Part shown: positions 17,772 through 27,126 of the stretch, in pieces
Numbering within the stretch: position 1 is the first letter of the stretch
How the letters are laid out: every line of letters begins with the position of its first letter
Source: an uncultured Bacteroidales bacterium
GTDB lineage: Bacteria; Bacteroidota; Bacteroidia; Bacteroidales; Paludibacteraceae
Assembly (NCBI GenBank): GCA_934667275.1
Contig: CAKULK010000001.1
Span: forward strand, 186,001 to 250,000
DNA length: 64,000 bases
Direction: 5' to 3'
The notes under the pieces: generated by a model
The model's input: only the letters and a program-made list of their open reading frames with translations
What the model was told of the DNA's origin: nothing
The model's database searches: none
Translations under genes and position numbers: made by a program

Positions 17772-17898
17772 ATTGCTTGTTTGGAGTAAGGAGCAAGGAA
17801 TAAGGAAAAAAGACTTATTACCGTTGCTCGAGGGTTGTTGTTATTCGGTAGGTTGATGGGTTGTTTTGTTTTGGCAAATGTTAATGATGTTATATGCG

Positions 17899-17942
17899 TA
17901 TCGGTTGCCTATGGGTTGCGTATCCCTTGCGCATCCCTTGCT
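17899..17942. repeat. 11-bp tandem array, TATSSSTTGC family
   Basis: Four units in register: TATCGGTTGCC, TATGGGTTGCG, TATCCCTTGCG, CATCCCTTGCT. It lies 85-128 bp 3' of the permease stop at 18027, inside the efflux operon. Confidence 0.85.
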
Positions 17943-18026
17943 GTTTGGCAGGAGGATGAAACGATTGAGATGTGTGATGATTTTAACAATTTGCATACGA
18001 TTATGTTTAGGGATATTGCATTGTTA

Positions 18027-19265
18027 TTATTCTTCGCTGAGGGCTTCGATGGGTTTGATGGAGAGGGCACGGGAGGCGGGGAGGAGTCCGGCAAGCAAGC
18101 CAATGAGTATCAGCAGGATAAGGGCACAGACTGCCACGGAGAAACTGACCTGCATGGTGCCGAACATCTCGTTGTCTTTCAGCAATACATCCGCCAACTG
18201 CACCACGCCGACGCCTGCGACGATGCCGAGGACACCTGCGAGGAACGTGAGGAGGGTGCTCTCTGCCAGTATCTGGCAGACGATGACGCGCGGACTTGCC
18301 CCGAGGGCACGGCGGATGCCAATCTCTTTGGTGCGCTCGCGGACCGTGACCAGCATGATGTTGCTGACGCCCACGGCACCCGAGATGAGCGTGCCGATGC
18401 CGACCAGCCAGATGAGGAGGGTGAGTCCGAGCATGAGGTAGTTGACGGACTTGAATTGCTCCTCCATATTCATAGACCATGTGGCGCGTTGGTCGTCGGG
18501 CGCGACGGAATGGAGTTGTTTCAGGGTGGATTTGATTTCGTCTTCGACAAGGCTGACGGGCGTATTGGGTTTGGCTGTTGCCATAATCATGTCGATATTC
18601 TCGCCGAAATTGTACACCTGTTGGAGGGTGGTGAGGGGCAGAACGACTTGCTCGTCGGGGTGCCCGCCGATGTATATGTCCATTGTGGCTTTGCGGCGCA
18701 CACCAATAATGCGATACTGGATACTGCCCACACGGAGCATGCGCCCCGTGACATCGCCGCCCTCGGGGAAGAGTTCGCGGTAAACACGATTGCCAATGAC
18801 GCAGACTTTGCGACGCTCGCCGAGGTCGATGTCGTTGACATTGCGCCCGTAGAGAATGGGGATGTACATCACTTTGGGGAAGTCGGGGGACACGCCGAGG
18901 ATGCTATAGGAACCTTTGCGGTCGCCGTAGCGGACGTTGTTATCCCACTCGCCTTTGAAACTGACGGCTGACACGACATCGGCACTCGGGGCTTCGCGGC
19001 GAATGACGGGGAGGTCGCTATTGACGATGTCCCATTGGCGACCCTTCTGCAGACCCTTGTAGGGAAGGCTGGTGGCGGAGGTGCCGATGAAGGTGGAGTT
19101 GGTCGCCAAGCCCTCGACATGCGACCAGACGGCGGACTTGAGCGAGTCGCCCATCGAGACCAACGCCAGCAGAATCATCATGCCCCAGAAGACGCCGAAG
19201 CCCGTGAGGAGACTGCGGGAGCGGTTCTTGGAGATGGTGAGCCATATTTCGTTGAAGAAGTCCAT
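18027..19265 (-). CDS. MacB-like ABC transporter permease (second)
   Basis: 412 residues: an N-terminal helix after the cytoplasmic MDFFNEIWLTISKNRSRSL, a periplasmic MacB_PCD domain (about 45-270) and three C-terminal helices of the FtsX domain starting near 285. RERTKEIGIRRALGA is the conserved coupling segment of MacB/FtsX permeases. It should pair with the first permease and the ATPase as a type VII mechanotransmission pump. There is a 3-bp gap to the upstream permease gene. Confidence 0.9.
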   Translation of the reverse strand: MDFFNEIWLTISKNRSRSLLTGFGVFWGMMILLALVSMGDSLKSAVWSHVEGLATNSTFIGTSATSLPYKGLQKGRQWDIVNSDLPVIRREAPSADVVSAVSFKGEWDNNVRYGDRKGSYSILGVSPDFPKVMYIPILYGRNVNDIDLGERRKVCVIGNRVYRELFPEGGDVTGRMLRVGSIQYRIIGVRRKATMDIYIGGHPDEQVVLPLTTLQQVYNFGENIDMIMATAKPNTPVSLVEDEIKSTLKQLHSVAPDDQRATWSMNMEEQFKSVNYLMLGLTLLIWLVGIGTLISGAVGVSNIMLVTVRERTKEIGIRRALGASPRVIVCQILAESTLLTFLAGVLGIVAGVGVVQLADVLLKDNEMFGTMQVSFSVAVCALILLILIGLLAGLLPASRALSIKPIEALSEE

Positions 19266-19268
19266 GGT

Positions 19269-20486
19269 TTATTTATCTCTCATTGCTTCTATGGGTTTGA
19301 TTTTCATTGCTTTGCGAGCGGGTGTGGCACCTGCTATCGCGCCAATGACGACGAGGATTGCCAACGCCAGCAGCACGGCACCGATGTCCACGGTAGGGTT
19401 GATGATGAGTTGGTCGTCGCCTCCGTCTGCCCCTAAGATACTGCTTACCAACGACATGATGCCCATACCGAGGAACATACCTATCGCCCCGAAGAGCGTG
19501 GTGATGGCAAGGGCTTCGCCAACAACCGATGCCATGATGGTGCGGGGCGGTGCGCCGAGTGCCTTGCGGATACCGAGTTCCTTGGTGCGCTCGCGAACAG
19601 ACACCAGCATGATATTGCTTACGCCCACGGCACCCGACATGAGTGTGCATAGACCTAACAGTAAGATAAACAGGCGGATAGCGTCCATTACCTTGCTCTG
19701 CTCCTCGAGGGCTTCCTCCTGACTCCATACGCCCACTGCCTCGGGGTCGGTCTCATCGAACTGCATGAGCGGGGCGAGGGTGTGCTTGATGAGAGGCTCG
19801 ATGTTGCGTGTGCCGCTGCGCATGGTGATGCACATTTTGTCGAAATGGTGGTCGGTGCTGAAGATGATCTGATGCGTGGAGAACGGGATGTACACCGTTG
19901 CGCCGCGCCAACGGTCGCCGTTGAGACAGATGCCGATGACGCGGAAGTTGATGTTGCCGATACGCACGAACTGCCCGAGTATGCGGTCGGGCGTAGTGGC
20001 AAGCGATTCGACTGCGCGGGAGTCCAGAACGATGACCTTCTCGCGGTCGTCGAGGGTGTTGAGGAAGCGACCTAACTGTATGTCTTTCTTGAAGATACGG
20101 TAGTAGTCCTCCTCGACGCCCATGACGTTGATGGACGCTGACTGGTCGCCGAAGACCATGTTGAGGTTGCTCGAATAGGTGTTGACAATGCGCGAGAAAC
20201 GCTCCACTTCTGGCAGGCTCTTCACGGCTTGTGCCTCACGCTCGGTGAAATAGAGACTGCGGTACTTGGGCAGACCTTTGTAGGGCACGGACGTCCACAT
20301 CGTCCAGATATCCACGGAGTTATGGAGACTGGAGCCGTAGTTCGCCATGATGCCGTTCTCGAGCCCGTTGCTGATGCCGAGCAGCACCACGAGGATGAAG
20401 ATACCCCATGCCACCGCAAAGCCCGTCATGGCTGTGCGGAACTTATTGCGCCTGAGCGACTCCCATATTTCGCGAAGAAGATCCAC
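19269..20486 (-). CDS. MacB-like ABC transporter permease (first)
   Basis: 405 residues with the same order as its neighbour: MDLLREIWESLRRNKFRTAMTG with helix 1, a periplasmic MacB_PCD domain, then an FtsX domain with RERTKELGIRKALGA. The two permeases are clearly paralogous and likely form a heterodimer. The start codon is GTG, sharing one base with the stop of the ATPase gene (TAGTG), so translation is coupled. Confidence 0.9.
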   Translation of the reverse strand: MDLLREIWESLRRNKFRTAMTGFAVAWGIFILVVLLGISNGLENGIMANYGSSLHNSVDIWTMWTSVPYKGLPKYRSLYFTEREAQAVKSLPEVERFSRIVNTYSSNLNMVFGDQSASINVMGVEEDYYRIFKKDIQLGRFLNTLDDREKVIVLDSRAVESLATTPDRILGQFVRIGNINFRVIGICLNGDRWRGATVYIPFSTHQIIFSTDHHFDKMCITMRSGTRNIEPLIKHTLAPLMQFDETDPEAVGVWSQEEALEEQSKVMDAIRLFILLLGLCTLMSGAVGVSNIMLVSVRERTKELGIRKALGAPPRTIMASVVGEALAITTLFGAIGMFLGMGIMSLVSSILGADGGDDQLIINPTVDIGAVLLALAILVVIGAIAGATPARKAMKIKPIEAMRDK

Positions 20487-21148
20487 TATTCTATCATGCC
20501 GTCTTTGATGTGGATAATGCGGTTGGTGGTGTAGGCAACGGACTGCTCGTGGGTGACGATGACGGTGGTGATGCCCTCGGCGTTGAGTTGGCGGAAGACA
20601 TTCATCACCTCGATGGTCGTCTTGGAGTCAAGTGCACCCGTCGGCTCGTCGGCAAGCAGCACTTTCGGCTGCGCCACGATGGCACGGGCGATGGCTATGC
20701 GCTGACGCTGACCGCCCGACATCTCGTTGGGCAGGTGCGTCGCCCAGTCGGTCAGCCCCATGCGCTCCAACTGCTCCATCGCCATGCGGTGACGCTCGCG
20801 GCGCGGCACGCCCTTGTAGTAGAGTGGCAACTCCACGTTCTCGACCGCCGTCTTGAAATTGAGCAGGTTGAAACTCTGGAACACAAAGCCAATCAACTCG
20901 TTACGCAATCGTGCGCCCTGCGTCTCTGTGAGGTCTTTGATGAGCCGCCCCGCGAGATAGTAGTTGCCCGAGTCGTAGTTGTCGAGGATACCTAATATAT
21001 TAAGGAGTGTCGATTTGCCCGACCCCGACGCGCCCATGATGGACACGAACTCGCCGTCGGCAATGTCGAGGTTGATGCCCCGCAACACGTGCAACGCGTT
21101 GGGCGTGCCCGGGTTGTAGGTCTTGTGGATGTTCTCGAGATGAATCAT
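20486..21148 (-). CDS. ABC transporter ATPase (MacB/LolD type)
   Basis: 220 residues from MIHLENIHKTYNPGT. Walker A GASGSGKST, signature MSGGQRQRIAIARA, Walker B VLLADEPTGALD and the H-loop THEQ are intact. It powers the tripartite efflux system as first gene of a five-gene operon. The frame extends further upstream to 21217, but that part overlaps the promoter, so ATG 21148 is preferred. The class exports macrolides, peptides, lipoproteins or haem; the substrate is unknown. Confidence 0.92.
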   Translation of the reverse strand: MIHLENIHKTYNPGTPNALHVLRGINLDIADGEFVSIMGASGSGKSTLLNILGILDNYDSGNYYLAGRLIKDLTETQGARLRNELIGFVFQSFNLLNFKTAVENVELPLYYKGVPRRERHRMAMEQLERMGLTDWATHLPNEMSGGQRQRIAIARAIVAQPKVLLADEPTGALDSKTTIEVMNVFRQLNAEGITTVIVTHEQSVAYTTNRIIHIKDGMIE

Positions 21149-21186
21149 GTTTGACAATCTTTGCAGGCGTATTTTGTTTGCGTCTG

Positions 21187-21218
21187 CAAAGGTACTATAA
21201 AAATATCGTATATGCAAT
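21187..21218 (-). promoter_or_regulatory. promoter of the efflux operon
   Basis: On the minus strand TACCTTTG (21187-21194) with an ATTG (21215-21218) 20 nt upstream in place of the perfect TTTG. Confidence 0.55.
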
Positions 21219-21240
21219 ACATAGTACTACTTTTTTATCT

Positions 21241-21248
21241 GGGGGGGG
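21241..21248. repeat. homopolymer tract of eight G
   Basis: G8 on the plus strand, about 25 bp upstream of the -33 element of the efflux promoter. The tract could vary in length. Confidence 0.6.
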
Positions 21249-21310
21249 TAAAAAGATATTTTGTAATATGGATATTGCAAACAGGAAAAGTCTATCTTGT
21301 GTATATGTGA

Positions 21311-21343
21311 CACCCCGCGACAGACCCGCGATAGACCCGCTAT
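21311..21343. repeat. 11-bp tandem array, GACCCGCGATA family
   Basis: CACCCCGCGAC, AGACCCGCGAT, AGACCCGCTAT in register, starting right at the stop codon of the ABC-F gene and running 3' of it. Confidence 0.85.
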
Positions 21344-23064
21344 ATTTCGCTGAGTTCAAGCCAGCGAAGTTCCGCGGCATTCAATAGGTTTTGCACCTCT
21401 TGGTAGCGGGCAGAGGCTTTGGCAATGTCATCAGGTGCGGTCAATCCACCTGAAAGTTGTGCTTCGAGTTGTGTTTTTTCTTGTTCGAGCAGAGGTATCT
21501 GCTGCTCTAATTCTTCCAATTCGCGCTTCTCTTTGAATGTCAGGCGGCGTGGACGGGTACCCTGCGTGTGAGAGGGCTTGTTGTCGGTGTTGTATGACGC
21601 TTTGTTATCCCCTGCGTTGCTTTGTGTGGCAGTTTGTTTGACTTGCTGTTTTGCATAGTCGCGGTATTGTGTGTAGTTGCCGGGGAAATCCTGTACATCG
21701 CCGTTTCCATGGAAAACGAAGAGGTGGTCAACCACCTTATCCATAAAATAGCGGTCGTGGCTGACAACGATGAGGCAGCCTCGGAAGTTGAGCAGGTATT
21801 GCTCCAACACGTTGAGGGTGGGGATATCCAGGTCGTTGGTCGGCTCGTCAAGGATGAGAAAGTTGGGGCTCCGCATCAAGACGGTGCAGAGATGCAGGCG
21901 TTGCCGTTCGCCGCCTGATAACTTGGATACGAAATCATATTGCCGACTGGGCGAGAAAAGGAACATCTGCAAGAACTGACTTGCGGTGAGTTTATCTCCG
22001 TTGCCAAGGTCCACCACTTCGGCTATATCTCGCACAATATCAATCACTTTCTTGTTTTCGTCGAAACGTAATCCGGTTTGTGCATAGTAGCCGAAACGTA
22101 CCGTGGTCCCGATGTCGAAACGTCCGCTATCGGGTTGCAGTTCGCCCAAAAGCAACTTGAGGAAAGTGGATTTGCCCGTGCCGTTGTTGCCAATAATGCC
22201 CAATTTCTCGTAGCGCGAGAAAACATAGTTGAAATCGCGTAGAATCACCCGTTTTTCGCCAGATGAAAGAAAAGATTTGGTAACATGCTGAGCCTCAAAG
22301 ATTTTATTTCCGATATAGCCTGATTGCACAGCCAACTGCACATCACTATCTTGCTGGATTCTCTTTGATTTTCGCTCAATTTCGTAGAAATTATCAATGC
22401 GGTACTGCGCTTTGTGCCCTCGCGCTTGCGGCATACGGCGCATCCAATCCAATTCAGTGCGGTATAGATTGCGATATTTGTCCGCTTCGGCGTTTTGGGT
22501 TTCTATGCGTTCTGCCCGTTTTTCGACATAGTAGGCATAGTTGCCGTGGTAGGAATAGAGGGTGTTTTGGTCGAGTTCGAGGATGTCGGTGCAGACGCGG
22601 TCCAGAAAATAACGGTCGTGCGTGACCATAAGAATGGTGAGCGGTCGCTCGCCTCGTGCGGCGCGTTTGTCACCGAGATAGTCCTCCAACCAAACAACGG
22701 TATCGAGGTCAAGGTGATTGGTTGGCTCATCCAATAGCAACATATCCGGCTCGTCGTCCAATACGCGCTGCAATGCCAAGCGTTTTTGCTGTCCTCCGCT
22801 AAGGTGTGCCTCTTCGGGAGACACAACGATATTTTGTGGTAAGTATTTCACTTTCAGGTTATTACGCCATGTGATTTTACCACTATCATAGTCGGTTTTT
22901 CCCACTAAAATATCCATCAGAGTACTTTTCCCTATACCATTGCGGGCGATGAGCGCGATGCGCTGTCCTTTGTTCACGGCAAAACTGATATTGGAGAAAA
23001 GCACCTTGGACCCCACTGATTTGGTGAGGTTTTCCACTAACAGATATGGGGTGACAACGGGCAT
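21340..23064 (-). CDS. ABC-F family ATPase (Uup-like)
   Basis: 574 residues from MPVVTPYLLVENLTKSVG with two nucleotide-binding domains. Walker A motifs are ARNGIGKST and GNNGTGKST, signatures LSGGQQKRLALQ and LSGGERQRLHL, with Walker B LLLDEPTNHLD and LILDEPTNDLD. The linker with two helices (about 230-300) and a C-terminal coiled coil (LEELEQQIPLLEQEKTQLEAQ) mark a Uup-type ABC-F protein acting on ribosomes rather than a transporter. I chose ATG 23064, four bases after the stop of the upstream gene, over the longer frame to 23301. Confidence 0.92.
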   Translation of the reverse strand: MPVVTPYLLVENLTKSVGSKVLFSNISFAVNKGQRIALIARNGIGKSTLMDILVGKTDYDSGKITWRNNLKVKYLPQNIVVSPEEAHLSGGQQKRLALQRVLDDEPDMLLLDEPTNHLDLDTVVWLEDYLGDKRAARGERPLTILMVTHDRYFLDRVCTDILELDQNTLYSYHGNYAYYVEKRAERIETQNAEADKYRNLYRTELDWMRRMPQARGHKAQYRIDNFYEIERKSKRIQQDSDVQLAVQSGYIGNKIFEAQHVTKSFLSSGEKRVILRDFNYVFSRYEKLGIIGNNGTGKSTFLKLLLGELQPDSGRFDIGTTVRFGYYAQTGLRFDENKKVIDIVRDIAEVVDLGNGDKLTASQFLQMFLFSPSRQYDFVSKLSGGERQRLHLCTVLMRSPNFLILDEPTNDLDIPTLNVLEQYLLNFRGCLIVVSHDRYFMDKVVDHLFVFHGNGDVQDFPGNYTQYRDYAKQQVKQTATQSNAGDNKASYNTDNKPSHTQGTRPRRLTFKEKRELEELEQQIPLLEQEKTQLEAQLSGGLTAPDDIAKASARYQEVQNLLNAAELRWLELSEI

Positions 23065-23068
23065 TGAG

Positions 23069-24199
23069 TTAGTTGTGGATGGTGTCGGTGGGTAGTTGCA
23101 GGGTATAGAGAATCGCCTCCATTTGACGTAGTGCGGTACGTTTCTTCTGCCCCGGGGCGAAAAGGAAAACCTCTGCTGTGGTGATACGCCCTGTGACAGG
23201 GTCAAGACGGGTATGACTGACATACGGACCACCCATAGCCTCTCCGCCAAGCATCTTCCATAATCCGCGTACCTCGGCTGCATATTGCCCGTTTTGTACA
23301 CTGATTTCCCGCATCTGCGGGGGCATAACCTTGTACTCCGTACCCATGTGACTGCCTGATACTGTGGCTGTTATCACACGACTCAGCACTTCATCACGCT
23401 GTTGGTTAAGGAAATCGGCGGTGAATGTTTGCGGATTGGTGTAAGGATAGTTATAGATTACAATGTCGCGGCGCATGGTGCTTTTGTTGTTGCAGCACCA
23501 GAGCAGACGTACGGAAGAATCTGCATCGCCGGGTGTTGCCAAGACGGAGTCCATAATCACCTTGAAGTCCTCAGGAATAAGCATATCGCAATGAAAATCA
23601 CGATTGAGGATTGTGCGTGCGTCTTTGTTGGTGCTTGCACGATAGAAACGTGTCTGGCGTTCAATCTCTTGACGGACAAACCACTCGCGAACCTCTGTGC
23701 CATGTGCCAGCCAATATGCCACGAACTCCTCTTGTGACGGGGTCTGAATGCGGTATATGGCTTGCGGCTTAGACCAATAGTTGGTGCTCACTTTTGCCTT
23801 GGTTTGGGTGTAGCGATTGGCATCAATGTCAATAAAAAGAATGTTGCGCGTAGGCTTGAACATATCGTCGAAAGCCGTTGGAGCCACCTGCGTCAGTTTG
23901 AAATAGGGTTCCACTTGCGGCATACAAGGCATTGGTGCCGCCATCACCGCACTGACAAGGTCATAGGTGGTGGCAATGGGCTCCGTATAGCCCGACGCTT
24001 TGTCTTGCAGCGAGAAATTGCCGACTTCGTCACGTTCAGACTGAGTGAGAGGGTTATTAGGTGCTACTGCCAAACACTCATACACTGACCCCGTTGCTGA
24101 GGTCAGTGTATGTCCTTTGCCTTGTTTGCAAGCCGTGAATGAGATTGCAACAACAACACATACGACGGTTTGCAAACAATTGATAATTTTTGTATTCAT
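23069..24199 (-). CDS. DUF4837 family lipoprotein
   Basis: 376 residues with a lipoprotein signal (AISFTACKQ, lipobox Cys24). The body matches the Bacteroidota DUF4837 family, with conserved stretches such as NILFIDIDANRY, EWFVRQEIERQTRFY and RGLWKMLGGEAMGGPYVSH. The function is unknown. It sits between a thioredoxin lipoprotein gene (17 bp gap) and the ABC-F gene (4 bp gap), an arrangement suggesting one transcript. Confidence 0.85.
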   Translation of the reverse strand: MNTKIINCLQTVVCVVVAISFTACKQGKGHTLTSATGSVYECLAVAPNNPLTQSERDEVGNFSLQDKASGYTEPIATTYDLVSAVMAAPMPCMPQVEPYFKLTQVAPTAFDDMFKPTRNILFIDIDANRYTQTKAKVSTNYWSKPQAIYRIQTPSQEEFVAYWLAHGTEVREWFVRQEIERQTRFYRASTNKDARTILNRDFHCDMLIPEDFKVIMDSVLATPGDADSSVRLLWCCNNKSTMRRDIVIYNYPYTNPQTFTADFLNQQRDEVLSRVITATVSGSHMGTEYKVMPPQMREISVQNGQYAAEVRGLWKMLGGEAMGGPYVSHTRLDPVTGRITTAEVFLFAPGQKKRTALRQMEAILYTLQLPTDTIHN

Positions 24200-24216
24200 T
24201 CTTTTTGTACCAATTC

Positions 24217-24987
24217 TTATTGTGCGGCCAGCACGGTCTCCAACTCAGCCTCATCGGGGTTGCGTAGTACAATAGTACCAGTGCGGTCGATGAGCAGGGT
24301 CGTAGGAATGGAGGTGATGCCATAGATGTCACAAGGATTGTAGGGAGCCTCACGTTGGTCGCGAATCTGTCGCCAAGGCAACTCTTCATCGGCGATGGCT
24401 TTGAGCCACTCTGCTTCATCGCGGTCGCAACTGACACCTAATATCTCTAAGCGTCCCGATGGGTGATAGGAGGTATAAATCTCTTTAAGTACCGGCAATA
24501 AACGGCGGCACGGACCACACCACGAAGCCCAGAAATCCACTAACACATAGTCGGCAGTACCGATGAGTTGGCTGAGCGCAAGTGGCTCACCATCCGGCTG
24601 CAACGACACTATGTCGGTGTACGGATGGCCTGGCGCACCCATCAGTTCGGCTTGAAAACTGCGGTAGTACTCTTGCATCGTCTCGCCTTGCAGACGCTCT
24701 TCGGGCAGAGCCTTGAAAATGCTCTCTTTCTGCTCGGTGGTGAGCATATAGTAGAGTTCAAAGATAATGGAGTCGCTGGTGGGTTCATCCATGTGCTGCA
24801 TAAGCAGGTTGTAGCCATTCTCAATGAAGTCAGATACTAAAGAATCTGCTTGTGCATTCGACGAGACGGTTTGCAGTTGCGCCACTACTGAGTCGCTGAG
24901 TTCTCGGTATTGTTCGTAGGCTGTTTTTTTAGGAGAGCATGCTACAAGGCACAATCCAGCCAATATAGGAATGATAAAACGCTTCAT
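24217..24987 (-). CDS. TlpA/ResA-like thioredoxin lipoprotein
   Basis: 256 residues from MKRFIIPILAGLCLVACSPK, a lipoprotein signal with Cys17. An N-terminal helical region of about 120 residues precedes the thioredoxin fold, which has DFWASWCGPCRRL (active-site CGPC) and SIPTTLLID (cis-Pro). It should act in the periplasm as a disulfide reductase or in redox maintenance. The frame upstream of 24987 overlaps the ferritin gene and is not used. Confidence 0.88.
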   Translation of the reverse strand: MKRFIIPILAGLCLVACSPKKTAYEQYRELSDSVVAQLQTVSSNAQADSLVSDFIENGYNLLMQHMDEPTSDSIIFELYYMLTTEQKESIFKALPEERLQGETMQEYYRSFQAELMGAPGHPYTDIVSLQPDGEPLALSQLIGTADYVLVDFWASWCGPCRRLLPVLKEIYTSYHPSGRLEILGVSCDRDEAEWLKAIADEELPWRQIRDQREAPYNPCDIYGITSIPTTLLIDRTGTIVLRNPDEAELETVLAAQ

Positions 24988-24988
24988 A

Positions 24989-25510
24989 TCAATTAGCGGT
25001 TGCCAATGGTGCGGCTTGTGTATATACGCGTGCTGCCAATTCTTGGTCGAGTTGGTACATTCCATAGCCGTTTCCCTCCAACATACGGAGTTTTTGGATA
25101 ATTTCAGTAGCGTTCTCTTCTTCTTCCACTTGCTCGTCAATGAACCATTGCATACGGCTCTGTGAAGCAAAGTCCCGCTCTTCAACGGCGATAGCCATCA
25201 GGTTGTTAATCAGCGAAGTAACCTTTTCTTCATGTTTCAAAGTATGCTCAAAAGCAGCCAATGGCGATGTCCATTCTGTATCTACGGCATCAATGGCACG
25301 AAGCAACACACGACCACCACGGCTCTGCAGGTAGTTGATGAAAATCTGTGCATGATCCTGTTCCTCTTTGAATTGGATGGCAAACCAGTTTGCCATACCT
25401 ACATATCCTGCATTTTGGCAGTATGACGACATACTCAGATACAGATAAGCCGACCACATTTCGGCATTGATTTGGGCATTGATAGCCTCTTCTAAACGTT
25501 TGGAAATCAT
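24989..25510 (-). CDS. ftnA: ferritin (bacterial non-haem type)
   Basis: 173 residues from MISKRLEEAINAQINAEMWS. The four-helix ferritin has the ferroxidase ligands in NAEMWSAYLYL, EEQDHA and VEEERDFAS-type positions. It oxidises and stores iron in 24-mers. ATG 25510 gives the normal family length; the extra 20 residues of the longer frame are not conserved-looking. It ends 1 bp before the thioredoxin lipoprotein start, so they share a transcript. No clear promoter was found in the 158-bp gap upstream. Confidence 0.93.
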   Translation of the reverse strand: MISKRLEEAINAQINAEMWSAYLYLSMSSYCQNAGYVGMANWFAIQFKEEQDHAQIFINYLQSRGGRVLLRAIDAVDTEWTSPLAAFEHTLKHEEKVTSLINNLMAIAVEERDFASQSRMQWFIDEQVEEEENATEIIQKLRMLEGNGYGMYQLDQELAARVYTQAAPLATAN

Positions 25511-25668
25511 AATGTTAATTGGTTTAATGAGATTAATATGACAAGGCTTTGCTGCAGACTGTTCTGCCATTCATCGCCTTTTTTGTTATGCCACAAAAAC
25601 TATACCACTTTGCCCTTTACGTTGGATTTGGCAGTAATTTCAAGATAACAGACTTTGTTGTCCGACAA

Positions 25669-26577
25669 TTACATTCTCAATTTGAAACCGCTCATCAGCG
25701 TATCCGGGCAGAAATGAAACACCGATGCCATTTCTCCTGCCATGCAAAAACCGCAGTTTCGGCATTGGTTGGTGCCGTAACCTACGCACAAACTGCGTTC
25801 GCCGTCAGGATAAATGAAATTGGTGACGAAACACTCTTCGCCCAATTGTATTTGACCTAATGCATTCAGTTTCATTTTTTGGAGTCCGGAGTAACTGTTC
25901 ATTACCGGATAACCACGATGCTTGTATGCAATCACGCGGTCAATGATGCTTGCTTTTTTGTCAAGTGGGAGCATCAAGTACTCTGTACCAGGATAGGGGG
26001 TATGAAAATTGATGGAAATTTGCTCTATGAAAGGTGTGTTTTTTACGTATTCCATAGCGGCATCCAAAGAGTCACAGTTGAGCGTATTCACCACCATATT
26101 GACGCAGATGTGCTTTTGTCCCGAGCGGCGGATATTCTCCTCCAAACGGGCAAAAGTGCCTTCGCCGCGAACGCTGTCATGGTATTGCCCAATGCCGTCC
26201 ATTGACACCCAAATAGAGTGGGGATGTATCCATGAAAAATCTTGTTGGGCATTGGTTGTTACCGTTACTGAAAAGAAACCAATCTTCTTCGCAGCATCAA
26301 TTATATCGTTGATTGTCAGGTTATTTTCTTTCCATAGGGTTGGTTCGCCTCCCTCTAAATCAATGAAACGGGATCCTTGCGAATAGGCATAGTGCATGTC
26401 GTTCAAAATATCTTTGAACGAACGTTGGCGATAGCCCGCACTACCATACACCGAACAATGTTTGCAACGAAGATTACACTTATCGGTGATGAACAATACG
26501 GTTTGAAGTGGCGCTTTCCTTCCGAAAAAACGGGCACGGATGAACCATTGGGCAAGGTAGCAGTATTGACGAAGCAT
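25669..26577 (-). CDS. radical SAM protein
   Basis: 302 residues. CNLRCKHC (Cys34, 38, 41) binds the SAM iron-sulfur cluster, and LEGGEPTL is the SAM-binding GGE motif. A C-terminal CRNCGFC set could hold an auxiliary cluster as in SPASM/twitch enzymes. The N-terminal region resembles radical SAM proteins with HpnH-like starts, but the substrate is not identifiable. It lies 21 bp after the DUF4296 gene, probably in the metK-lspA transcription unit. Confidence 0.85.
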   Translation of the reverse strand: MLRQYCYLAQWFIRARFFGRKAPLQTVLFITDKCNLRCKHCSVYGSAGYRQRSFKDILNDMHYAYSQGSRFIDLEGGEPTLWKENNLTINDIIDAAKKIGFFSVTVTTNAQQDFSWIHPHSIWVSMDGIGQYHDSVRGEGTFARLEENIRRSGQKHICVNMVVNTLNCDSLDAAMEYVKNTPFIEQISINFHTPYPGTEYLMLPLDKKASIIDRVIAYKHRGYPVMNSYSGLQKMKLNALGQIQLGEECFVTNFIYPDGERSLCVGYGTNQCRNCGFCMAGEMASVFHFCPDTLMSGFKLRM

Positions 26578-26598
26578 TGTTTGAAATGTTAAAGTGGG

Positions 26599-27126
26599 TT
26601 ATTTGTCCGTATATTGTGCAGGTTTCCAAACTTGCCAAGGATTGTCTAAACCATAGATATTTTCTCGGAATAACTGGTCCAAAGGTTTGCGCTGGCACGT
26701 ATCTGTTGGGGCATCAATGGAGAGTGAAGTGGCTGTCGTTATCTCATTTTCTGCATCGTGTTCCTCACTTTCAGCCAAATAGTCAGCCTCCAAGCGCGCT
26801 ACTACTTGAGGGTATATCTTGTTAAATATCTGCGGGTTATCCGTGTACCATACCAATGAGGAGTCGAATTGGGCTTGGGTGATGCCGTGTTTGTCGAGTA
26901 CCGACTTGTAGTACGATGCCAACTCCTCGTCGTGCGAGTAGTTATATCCTGCCACCTGTATCGCACCATCGGCACGGTGCAGGTCGTACAGCACATCGCG
27001 CATCTCGCGACTTGACAACACGCCTCGCGGACGGCAACCCGCCAATGCCAACAGCAGCACACACACCACCGCACCCTTCCGTAAAAGGGCGTGCGGCTTA
27101 TTGTATGTGGCTCTGCGGGGCATCAT
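26599..27126 (-). CDS. DUF4296 lipoprotein
   Basis: 175 residues with a lipoprotein signal (LLLALAGCRP, Cys31) after a long positively charged start. The conserved part MRDVLYDLHRADGAI and the QAQFDSSLVWYTDNPQIF region match DUF4296. Such proteins are commonly encoded next to lspA in Bacteroidales, as here (4-bp overlap). The function is unknown. Confidence 0.85.
   Translation of the reverse strand: MMPRRATYNKPHALLRKGAVVCVLLLALAGCRPRGVLSSREMRDVLYDLHRADGAIQVAGYNYSHDEELASYYKSVLDKHGITQAQFDSSLVWYTDNPQIFNKIYPQVVARLEADYLAESEEHDAENEITTATSLSIDAPTDTCQRKPLDQLFRENIYGLDNPWQVWKPAQYTDK

Noticed and set aside
16482..17789. 435-codon open frame opposite the MacA/TolC genes
   Set aside because: It spans the junction of two well-supported genes on the other strand and has shadow composition.
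23065..23301. 79-residue N-terminal extension of the ABC-F protein
   Set aside because: It overlaps the end of the DUF4837 gene and lacks ABC features; ATG 23064 gives a normal domain start.
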